Assembly (NCBI RefSeq): GCF_004375085.3
Contig: NZ_SNAQ03000006.1
Coordinates: 62,001 to 126,000 of the forward strand
Direction of reading: 5' to 3'
Length of the DNA: 64,000 bases
Source: Lewinella sp. W8
Lineage (GTDB): Bacteria; Bacteroidota; Bacteroidia; Chitinophagales; Saprospiraceae
Shown here: one piece after another, positions 50,472 to 57,981 of the stretch
Position numbering within the stretch: position 1 is the stretch's first letter
Layout of the letters: each line of letters opens with the position of its first letter
Notes under the pieces: generated by a model
What the model was told of the DNA's origin: nothing
Databases searched by the model: none
The model's input: only the letters and a program-made list of their open reading frames with translations
Made by a program: the position numbers and the translations under genes

Positions 50472-51750
50472 TTTGGAACAGGCTTCGGAGGTAGGGAGAC
50501 AGGAACATACCCCGGGGATCGTGCAATTGCCTCAGCGAACAAAAGCGATCAAATTCGGGATAGGCATCGTGGAGGGCCGGATAGTCGAGGGTATGCAATT
50601 TACCCCAGTGGGGGCGGCCGTCGTGGTCCCGGAAGATGGCTTCCAGTTCACGGAAGTAGTCCTGGTGGGGCTTCTTGTGGTAGACGTGGGCGGCGACGTA
50701 GGCGGAATTCCGGCCGTAGGCCGGGCTTAGGTAGTTGTCGTCCGCCCGCACGAAGCGATTTTCCAGGGGGAAGAGAACGTCGTAATTGTACTTGTTGACC
50801 CAACGGGTCAGGGCCTCCATGACGGAGCGGTACGCCTCCATGGGCACACTGTATTCCATTTCGTTGAAGCGCACCAGACGGGGAGTGGAAAAGACGCGAT
50901 GACTCCAATCCACCTTTCGTGACGACCCCGTAGTGGAGGCCGCGAAGGCCGACAGCTTGCGGTTCCAGGAGGGGAATCGGTACCCCAACTCACATACGGC
51001 CAGAAAGGCGTAGTTCTCTAGCATCATTTCTCGGGCATAGGTGAACACCGAATTACGGGTTACGGCTTCCCCGGTTTCCCGTAGTTCCTTCGTCATGACG
51101 AAGGGGGTATTGGGGAACCAGTAAAATTCGAAATTGCGGCACCCCCCTTCGTATTCCTCGAGCTTTTCCAGCACGTCATCCAGTCGGGCCTTCTCCACCT
51201 GAAGCGACAACTTATAGGAGGGCACGACCCGGAGGGTCAATTCAGTGATGATGCCCAACGCGCCCAGGCTCAGGCGGGCCGCCCGCAGCAGCTCCGGGTT
51301 TTCCCGGACGGAGCAACTGACCACATTTCCGTTGCCGTCCACGAACCGCAGGGCGGTGACCTGGGTGCTCAGGTTGCCAAAGGCCGTGCCCGTTCCGTGG
51401 GTACCCGTACTGACCGCTCCGGCAATACTCTGCACGTCAATATCGCCCAGGTTTTCCAGCGCCAGGCCGTGCTGGTGGAGTAACTGAGACAGATGGAATA
51501 GCTTGGTTCCCGACCGCACCGAGACCTCCATATTCTCCTTATCCACGGCGATTACCCCCTGATATTTATCGAGGCTCACCAGGATTTCTTCGGTGACGCA
51601 AAGGGCGGTGAAGGAATGTCCGCTGCCAATGGTGCGAACGGCCATCTTTTGCTCCCGGGCATCCCGGACCAACCGCACGATTGCTTCCTCCGAACCGGGA
51701 TAAGCAATTTTTGTGGGCGTCCATTGTTGCAGACTTGACCAGTTTTTCAT
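50449..51750 (-). CDS. FAD-linked aldonolactone oxidase (D-arabinono-1,4-lactone oxidase family)
   Basis: 433 aa. The FAD-binding type 4 domain has RTIGSGHSFTALCVT, with His45 at the usual covalent FAD site, and GDIDVQSIAGAVSTGTHGTGTAFGNLSTQVT. The C-terminal ALO domain carries DGRPHWGKLHTLD, the HWxK motif of sugar-1,4-lactone oxidases. The family oxidises L-gulono-, L-galactono- or D-arabinono-1,4-lactone (or alditols) with O2 or another acceptor. No signal peptide. The gene overlaps the downstream PLP-enzyme gene, which suggests a shared pathway that I cannot name. Confidence 0.9.
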   Translation of the reverse strand: MKNWSSLQQWTPTKIAYPGSEEAIVRLVRDAREQKMAVRTIGSGHSFTALCVTEEILVSLDKYQGVIAVDKENMEVSVRSGTKLFHLSQLLHQHGLALENLGDIDVQSIAGAVSTGTHGTGTAFGNLSTQVTALRFVDGNGNVVSCSVRENPELLRAARLSLGALGIITELTLRVVPSYKLSLQVEKARLDDVLEKLEEYEGGCRNFEFYWFPNTPFVMTKELRETGEAVTRNSVFTYAREMMLENYAFLAVCELGYRFPSWNRKLSAFAASTTGSSRKVDWSHRVFSTPRLVRFNEMEYSVPMEAYRSVMEALTRWVNKYNYDVLFPLENRFVRADDNYLSPAYGRNSAYVAAHVYHKKPHQDYFRELEAIFRDHDGRPHWGKLHTLDYPALHDAYPEFDRFCSLRQLHDPRGMFLSPYLRSLFQNVRQVHP

Positions 51751-51847
51751 CCCCGGAAATATAGTACAATTGGAGGGTGAGGCGCTAAGGTGTGGAGCTT
51801 CAACCGAGCATAAGGGCGCGGAGCGCAGGTGCAGGGTGGTCAGGAGT

Positions 51848-51897
51848 TAGGATTCAGGATTTAGGATTTAGGCTCCAGGATTAAGGATTCAGGATTA
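51848..51897. repeat. AGGATTTAGG-type short tandem array
   Basis: Irregular 7-8-bp repeats (AGGATTC, AGGATTT, AGGATTT, AGGCTCC, AGGATTA, AGGATTC, AGGATTA). Its reverse complement (CCTAAATCC type) occurs at 20351-20385, again beside GCACCTGCG. Confidence 0.75.
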
Positions 51898-52107
51898 GGT
51901 TGTTCCCTGAGTTAATCATTTGTCCATCAGATCCTTGAATTTTTCAGTTGCGGCAGGAAATTTTTGGGATGGCGTAGAATTATACCTCTCCGATGTCTGT
52001 AGTTAATCCAGGAATGTTTTCATCCAACTCTCTTAGGTTGTGGGATTTACGAAAATCTTGATCACCTTAAAGTAGAGATCATTCATCCAAGCGGTAAATA
52101 TCTGGTG

Positions 52108-52128
52108 TCGCCTTTCGCCGAAAGGCGA
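52108..52128. repeat. Palindrome TCGCCTTTC-GCC-GAAAGGCGA
   Basis: Third member of the 3-nt-loop hairpin family of 27793-27924, with a perfect 9-bp stem. Confidence 0.65.
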
Positions 52129-52311
52129 TATGTAAGGATTGAGATCGTGTTTGAAGTGGCAAGAACTTATCAACACGATTTATGGAATATTTAATGGGTC
52201 GGCGTCCCTAGGTCAGCGAATACCCTGACGAGCCCTGAATAGCTGAATTCCGGGAGGTTGAGGTTGTTCCCGCCGGATTACCTTTATCATTACAACTCAA
52301 GCCTCCGTACC

Positions 52312-52848
52312 ATGCGCATTTTGATCCTTTTTTGCACCCTGTTCACCTCCGCACTCATGTCCGCACAGTCTCCTCCCGTTTACGCCGTTAAGGCGGAATC
52401 CGCCCAAACGCTTACCTACAGCATGGACCTGAAGGAGGGCATCATTATGGAAGACCTGAGTTGGGCGTGGAGTTCTCAGAATGCCTGCTTTGTGGAGCCG
52501 CGCGTGGAATACTTTCGGGGTAATCACGTACTGTTTACGACGGAGATTCCCGCCTACTCCACCATGGTCATCCGGGTAATTCCCGAAGACCCGTCGGATA
52601 ATATGAGCCTCTACGCCTATTCCGGCGGCGGCGGTGCGTTGCCTCCGGAACTCTATAGCTGCGTGAGCTGTGAGGCGGACTTTCACCAGGAACGGCCCTC
52701 CCGGAGCCGGCCCAATCCGGATCACACCCGCAGCGTGGAGCTGCGGGCGGTCACCCGTCCCTACCCGGTCACCATCGGCGTGGCGGGAGCCACGGGCGTG
52801 CTGGAGGGCAAGTTCTCCCTGGAGATCAGCGTCAAGCGAAACCGATAG
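52312..52848 (+). CDS. Secreted protein of unknown function
   Basis: 178 aa from ATG 52312 (MRILILFCTLFTSALMSAQS, signal peptide); an ATG 18 codons upstream would bury it. The mature part is beta-rich and repeats a pattern near CFVEPRVEYFRGNHVLFTTEIPAYSTMVIRVIPED. Cys residues at SCVSCEADF could form a disulfide. No family is recognised. The next gene begins 67 bp downstream on the same strand. Confidence 0.6.
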   Translation: MRILILFCTLFTSALMSAQSPPVYAVKAESAQTLTYSMDLKEGIIMEDLSWAWSSQNACFVEPRVEYFRGNHVLFTTEIPAYSTMVIRVIPEDPSDNMSLYAYSGGGGALPPELYSCVSCEADFHQERPSRSRPNPDHTRSVELRAVTRPYPVTIGVAGATGVLEGKFSLEISVKRNR

Positions 52849-52914
52849 TCTCTGGGAATCTGATGACCGGCCTTCCCCGACGGCTTCCGCCGGACAGATG
52901 ATTATCTTTCGGCA

Positions 52915-53676
52915 ATGAAAGAAGTACTGCTTGTGGGCGGGGGCAACATGGCCTGGCATCTCGCCCCGCAACTTAGCGACCGTCAGCTGGAGGTTACCGT
53001 CCTCCGGGCCCGCTCCCGGGAAACCAGGGAGCTGTGGCCAGTGCGGCAAATCGTATGGGATCAGCTGGACGAGGTACGCCCGAATTTGCTGATCCTGGCC
53101 GTAGCGGATGATGCAATCGGCCCGATCTCGGAGCGACTCGCTACGGTATTCCCACCGGAGACCTTCGTCTTGCACACGAGCGGAGCCACCCCGGCGGGTA
53201 GCATCAATGAACACTTTCTGCACCGGGGGGTGCTGTGGCCCATTCGATCGTTGGTCAAGGGGGGAACGGTACACCCCTGGACCGAAACACCCCTGGTATA
53301 CTTCGCCGAAACCGAAGACTTACGCGGGTCCCTGAAACGGTTGGTGGAAGACCTCAGTCAGTTGACCTATTTCCTGGGGGATGCCCAACGGAGCACCCTG
53401 CATTTGTGTGCAACGATCAGCAACAACTTCGTTAATGCGCTCTACCAGATGAGTTACCAGCTTTGTGAGGAGCAGGACATTCCCTTTGCGGCCCTGCTAC
53501 CCATTATCCGGGCCACGGCCGAGCGACAAACCCCCGGGCCACCTAAGCGGTGGCAGACGGGAGCGGCCTTCCGCGGCGATACGGCAACGATGGAAAGGCA
53601 CCTACAACAACTGGAGGAGCAGCCCCAACTGGCCGCCGTTTATCGTCTTCTGAGCGACCTGATCGCAAAACAATAG
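52915..53676 (+). CDS. Rossmann-fold / DUF2520 protein
   Basis: 253 aa. The N-terminus EVLLVGGGNMAWHLAPQL is a dinucleotide-binding motif like that of F420-dependent NADP reductase and ProC-like proteins. VLHTSGATPAG and GVLWPIRSLVKG fit the Rossmann-like part, and the helical C-terminus with HLCATISNNFVNALYQMSYQLCEEQ is the DUF2520 domain. Substrate unknown; relatives are often annotated as putative oxidoreductases. TATCTTTC at 52903-52910 lies only 4 nt before the ATG and could make this a leaderless transcript. Confidence 0.85.
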   Translation: MKEVLLVGGGNMAWHLAPQLSDRQLEVTVLRARSRETRELWPVRQIVWDQLDEVRPNLLILAVADDAIGPISERLATVFPPETFVLHTSGATPAGSINEHFLHRGVLWPIRSLVKGGTVHPWTETPLVYFAETEDLRGSLKRLVEDLSQLTYFLGDAQRSTLHLCATISNNFVNALYQMSYQLCEEQDIPFAALLPIIRATAERQTPGPPKRWQTGAAFRGDTATMERHLQQLEEQPQLAAVYRLLSDLIAKQ

Positions 53677-53757
53677 GAATAGATTAACAGCCTGGGTATA
53701 CGGTAAAATCCATTTCGGGGCGTTCTTGCAACAGATAAACCCCAAGAAATTCAAGCT

Positions 53758-54498
53758 ATGCAAGTACGATACCTACTCATCGCCCTGGCCCTACTGTTGT
53801 TCACGGCACCTGCGTCCGCGCAATTTGATAAAACCCTTGGCCGCCTGAAGAAGCAGGCTGACGCCGTGCTGAGTGGCCAGGCGCCCCTTTCGGAAGAAGA
53901 AGTGGGCAACGGTCTGAAGGAAGCCCTGAACGTCGGCATCAAAGAAGCGGTAGGATTTTTGTCCGCCGAAGACGGTTATTACGCCAGTCCCTACAAGATT
54001 TTACTTCCGGAGGAGGCCCAGACGGTCGTCAAGCGGGCCAGTGCGCTTCCCGGGCTGGGCAACGTCGAACAGGACCTGATTGAGCGCGTCAACCGCGCCG
54101 CCGAACTGGCCGCGAACGAAGCTGGCCCCATTTTCGTGGACGCCATCAAGGCCATGACCATCAAAGACGCCATGAATCTTCTGCTCGGCGACAAGGACGC
54201 CGCTACCCGTTACCTCGAGTCTTCGGCCGGTCCTAACCTGCAGGCGGCCTTTCTCCCGGTCATCAAAAACAGCCTGGACGAAGTGAACGCCACCGAAATC
54301 TGGGAAAAGGCGGCTACGGCTTACAATAAAATTCCTTTCTCCAAGAAGGTGGAAACGGAGCTTGACGTATACGTTACCACCCGCGCATTAGAAGGAATGT
54401 TTGCTTTGGTGGAGAAAAAAGAAAGGGAATTACGCGACCAGCCCGCCCTACGAAATTCTGAACTGCTGCGGAAAGTCTTTGCCCGCCAGGACAAGTAA
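53758..54498 (+). CDS. DUF4197 secreted/periplasmic protein
   Basis: 246 aa. Signal peptide MQVRYLLIALALLLFTAPASAQ. The mature protein is nearly all helical and follows the DUF4197 pattern: LSEEEVGNGLKEALNVGIKEAVGFLSAEDGYYASPYKILLPEEAQTV, GLGNVEQDLIERVNRAAELAANEAGPIFVDAIKAMTIKDAMNLLLG and LLRKVFARQ. The function of the family is unknown. It precedes the large TonB-dependent receptor gene by about 150 bp. Confidence 0.88.
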   Translation: MQVRYLLIALALLLFTAPASAQFDKTLGRLKKQADAVLSGQAPLSEEEVGNGLKEALNVGIKEAVGFLSAEDGYYASPYKILLPEEAQTVVKRASALPGLGNVEQDLIERVNRAAELAANEAGPIFVDAIKAMTIKDAMNLLLGDKDAATRYLESSAGPNLQAAFLPVIKNSLDEVNATEIWEKAATAYNKIPFSKKVETELDVYVTTRALEGMFALVEKKERELRDQPALRNSELLRKVFARQDK

Positions 54499-54651
54499 CT
54501 ACGCGCCTCCGAGGACATTTTGGATCGAGTTTAATTAAGCAGACTTAACATTCTCTTAACACACCAATTGCCGTAATGAGTGACCTTTGCGGCTGAAAAG
54601 GCCGAGTGCCTGGTGCGTTAGGCTTAATCAACTCATCCAAATATCTCCTTC

Positions 54652-57600
54652 ATGAGGATCTTTACTAACATTTTCGCTACCCTATTGCTGGTGATGGCTA
54701 CTTCCCTGGCCGTATCCGCTCAGGGGGTAACCACAGCATCCATTTTCGGTAAAATTACCGACGCCGAGACCGGTGAGCCCCTCATTGGCGCTACGGTTCA
54801 GGCGGTCCACACTCCCTCTGGTACTACCTACGGTAACGTCACCGACGTTGACGGATTCTTCCGTATTCCCGGTGTCCGGGTTGGTGGCCCCTACATCATC
54901 ACGGCTACCTACACGGGCTTCGAAGCCTTCGTTGACGACGGTGTAAGCCTCCAACTTGGTCAGGCCTACCAGTTCAGCCCCAAGATGTCCACCACGGCCA
55001 TCGAGCTGACCGGCATCGAGGTAGTGTCCAGCCGTTCTGACCTGTTCAACGGTCAGAAAACGGGCCAGGAAACGACGGTAACCGAAGAGGCCATTCAGGC
55101 GCTCCCCGCCGTCAGCCGCTCGATCGGTGACTTTACCCGCCTGACTCCTCAGTCCACCACCCGTGAAGGCAACGACGGTCTGGAGCTTAGCTTCGGTGGT
55201 ATCAACAACCGTTACAACGCCATCTTCATCGACGGTGCGGTAAGTAACGACGTTTTCGGTCTGGCGGGCTCCGGTACCAACGGTGGTCAGACGGGTGTTT
55301 CCCCCATCTCCGTTGACGCCATTGAGTCTTTCCAGGTAAACCTGGCTCCCTTTGACGTACGTCAGGGTGGTTTTGCGGGTGCGGCCATCAACGCAGTCAC
55401 GCGTTCCGGTTCCAACAACTTCGAAGCTTCCGTTTACGGTTTCTACCGCGACGAAAACCTCGTTCGTGGTGACCTGGATGGTGCCGAGTTCAACGACTTC
55501 AGCGCCTACACGGCCGGTTTCCGCGTTGGTGGTCCCCTGATCGAAAACAAGCTGTTCTTCTTCGTGAACTACGAGCGGCAGGACGAGACTACCCCTCAGC
55601 CCTTCGACCCCAGTGATTACGTGGGTGCGTCCAGCATCAGCGACCTCAACGCCCTGGCTAACCAGCTGACCAACGAGTTTGGTTATGATCCCGGTACCTT
55701 TATCGACAACGAGTCTTTCCTCGTCAGCGACAAGGTAAACCTGCGTTTTGACTACAACCTGAACGCCAACAATAACCTGACGCTGAGCCTCGGTTACGTT
55801 GGTGCGGACAACCTGGAAGGTGTTCAGTCTAACGCCCGTAACATCAACTTCCTGGGCAGCTCCGAGCGCTTCAACGCCAAGACCTACCGCGGTACGCTGG
55901 AACTCAACAGCATCCTCGGCAGCAACGCCAGCAACAACCTGATCATCGGTGCCACCTTGCAGCGTGACGACCGTGACCCCAACGGTCAGCCCTTCCCCTT
56001 CGTCCGCATTCAGGACGGTAGCGGTCGTATCCAGTTTGGTTCCGAGCGTTTCTCTACGGCCAACCTGCTGGACCAAGACATCATCACGGTCACGAACAAC
56101 TTTGAAATCTTCAAAGGAAAGCACACCTTCACGATCGGTGGTAACCTGGAGCTTTACAGCACGGAGAACCTCTTCATTCCGTCTAACTTCGGTCTGTACG
56201 ACTACAACAGCCTGGAAGCGTTTACCTCTGGCCAGAACGCCGACGAATTTGAGCGTATCTACTCTCTGCGGGACAACGTTACCGGTGACGGTAGCGCGGC
56301 GGCCGCTATCTTTAACGCCGGCCAGGCGGGTCTTTACTTCCAGGACCGCATCCAGTTCTCCGATCGCTTCAACTTCACGGCCGGTCTGCGGATCGACCTT
56401 CCCTGGTACGATGACACCCCGACGAACACTCAGTTCAACGAAGAGATTGTTCCCATCATCGAGGATGTCTACGACCTTCGCGGTGCACGTTCCGGCGATT
56501 TCATCTCCTCCAACCTGCTCTTCAGCCCCCGGATTGGTTTCAACTGGGACATTGAAGGCAACCAGCAAACGCAGATGCGCGGTGGTCTTGGTATCTTCAC
56601 CAGCCGTGCGCCGCTCGTATGGGTAGGTGGTGCCTACAACAACAATGGTATCAATACCGGCTTCTTCGGTGACACCGACGTTCCCTTCAATCCCGATCCG
56701 TTCACCCAGCTTCCCGGTGAAATCGACCCTAACAACCCCCCCACCGGTGGTAACGTCGACCTCTTCGCCGAGGACTTCCGTCTGCCCCAGTTCCTGAAGG
56801 GTAGCTTGGCCATCGACCGTAAACTCCCCGGTGGATTCATCGGTACGCTTGATGTTCTGTACAACAAAGTACTCCAGAACGTTGCCTACCAGAACGTGAA
56901 CATCAACCCCGCTACGGACAACCTCGACGGTCCCGACAACCGCTCTTACTTCGGCAACGGCGGCCGTGACCTGGTTGAACTGCAGGATGCTGGTCTGACG
57001 CAGTACGGCCGCGTAATCCTCGGTTACAACACCCAGCGTGGTTACGGTTACAACCTGACCGCCAGCCTGCAGCGTCCGTTCAAGAACGGTCTATTTGTAC
57101 AGGCTAGCTACTCCTACGGTGATTCTTACAGCGTATTCGACGGTACGAGCAGCCAGAACAGCTCTCAGTGGCGTGGCCTCCACCAGGTCAACGGTCGTAA
57201 CTTCGACCAGCGCGTGATGCGTTCTGACTTTGCCGCCGGTAGCCGCTTCCTCGCTGTGGTCAGCAAGCGTTGGGCCTACGGTGCCGGAAAAGGCTGGGCT
57301 ACCACCCTTACCCTTTCCAGCGAAACCGCTCAGTCTGCTCCCTACTCTCTCCTGGTGGGCAACCCTAACTTCAACGGCCGTACCGACAGCCGCGAGCGTA
57401 ACTTGGCCTTCCTGCCGGAGCGCGCCAGCGACCTGACCTTCGTGGACGACGGTGGCGTATCCGCCGGTGTTCAGGAAGCCGCCTTCCAGCGTTTCCTTGA
57501 CGCTTACAACGACGGTAACGTAACCCCCGGTGGTCGCTACGCCGAGCGTAACGAGCGTCTTGGCCCCTGGAGCACGATCGTTGACCTGAAGATTGCCCAG

Positions 57601-57885
57601 GATATTCCCATCTCTGGCCGCAATCGTCTACAGATCACTTTCGAAGCCAATAACTTCACTAACCTGATCAACAAAGACTGGGGTCGTCGCTTCTTCATCC
57701 CCGGCAACTTTGAAATCCTTCAGTTCGAAGGCTTCGAAGACGGCACTCTGCTGCCTACTTACAGCTTCGACGTTGACCAGATCGACGAGCAAGGAGACAT
57801 CGACTTCACGAACTTCTTCGATGATCGTGGCCTGTTCTCCAGCCGCTTCCAGGGTCAGGTGGGTATCCGCTACATCTTTGAATAA
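54652..57885 (+). CDS. TonB-dependent receptor, Oar-like
   Basis: 1077 aa. Signal peptide (MRIFTNIFATLLLVMATSLA ... AQG). A carboxypeptidase-regulatory-like beta-sandwich follows (about 27-110: SIFGKITDAETGEPLIGATVQ, GFFRIPGVRVGGPY), then a plug region (QALPAVSRSIGDFTRLTPQST), then a long beta-barrel ending RFQGQVGIRYIFE. There is no SusD partner, so it belongs to the Oar-like rather than the SusC group. Codons are sharply skewed to a small set (GGT, CGT, GTT, AAC, CTG), unlike its neighbours, suggesting very high expression. A strong terminator follows. Confidence 0.92.
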   Translation: MRIFTNIFATLLLVMATSLAVSAQGVTTASIFGKITDAETGEPLIGATVQAVHTPSGTTYGNVTDVDGFFRIPGVRVGGPYIITATYTGFEAFVDDGVSLQLGQAYQFSPKMSTTAIELTGIEVVSSRSDLFNGQKTGQETTVTEEAIQALPAVSRSIGDFTRLTPQSTTREGNDGLELSFGGINNRYNAIFIDGAVSNDVFGLAGSGTNGGQTGVSPISVDAIESFQVNLAPFDVRQGGFAGAAINAVTRSGSNNFEASVYGFYRDENLVRGDLDGAEFNDFSAYTAGFRVGGPLIENKLFFFVNYERQDETTPQPFDPSDYVGASSISDLNALANQLTNEFGYDPGTFIDNESFLVSDKVNLRFDYNLNANNNLTLSLGYVGADNLEGVQSNARNINFLGSSERFNAKTYRGTLELNSILGSNASNNLIIGATLQRDDRDPNGQPFPFVRIQDGSGRIQFGSERFSTANLLDQDIITVTNNFEIFKGKHTFTIGGNLELYSTENLFIPSNFGLYDYNSLEAFTSGQNADEFERIYSLRDNVTGDGSAAAAIFNAGQAGLYFQDRIQFSDRFNFTAGLRIDLPWYDDTPTNTQFNEEIVPIIEDVYDLRGARSGDFISSNLLFSPRIGFNWDIEGNQQTQMRGGLGIFTSRAPLVWVGGAYNNNGINTGFFGDTDVPFNPDPFTQLPGEIDPNNPPTGGNVDLFAEDFRLPQFLKGSLAIDRKLPGGFIGTLDVLYNKVLQNVAYQNVNINPATDNLDGPDNRSYFGNGGRDLVELQDAGLTQYGRVILGYNTQRGYGYNLTASLQRPFKNGLFVQASYSYGDSYSVFDGTSSQNSSQWRGLHQVNGRNFDQRVMRSDFAAGSRFLAVVSKRWAYGAGKGWATTLTLSSETAQSAPYSLLVGNPNFNGRTDSRERNLAFLPERASDLTFVDDGGVSAGVQEAAFQRFLDAYNDGNVTPGGRYAERNERLGPWSTIVDLKIAQDIPISGRNRLQITFEANNFTNLINKDWGRRFFIPGNFEILQFEGFEDGTLLPTYSFDVDQIDEQGDIDFTNFFDDRGLFSSRFQGQVGIRYIFE

Positions 57886-57926
57886 AGCGCAGGTACTCGT
57901 TTAACCGCGAGCTACCCCGCAACAGA

Positions 57927-57966
57927 AAGCCCCCATTCGCCAGTGGCGAATGGGGGCTTCTTTTTT
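57927..57966 (+). terminator. Strong intrinsic terminator after the TonB-dependent receptor
   Basis: A perfect 15-bp stem (AAGCCCCCATTCGCC ... GGCGAATGGGGGCTT) with a 3-nt AGT loop is followed by C and six T. It lies 42 nt after the receptor stop codon and 16 nt before the end of the convergent gene, so it may serve the plus strand mainly; the A-run on the left could let it act both ways. Confidence 0.9.
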
Positions 57967-57981
57967 CTTCCTAGCCGTCGT

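Larger units (their letters stand above)
51751..52311. other. 561-bp intergenic region made of several dispersed repeats
   Basis: From left: CGCAGGTGC (51824-51832); an AGGATT-C/T-AGGATTTAGG array (about 51848-51897); the block matching 45299-45356 (51901-51960); and the hairpin TCGCCTTTC-GCC-GAAAGGCGA (52108-52128). No gene is seen. Confidence 0.65.

Noticed and set aside
54682..56568. 628-codon open frame antisense to the TonB-dependent receptor
   Set aside because: It arises from the skewed codons of the receptor gene on the other strand; its translation is low-complexity (V, T, E, R rich) with no domain.
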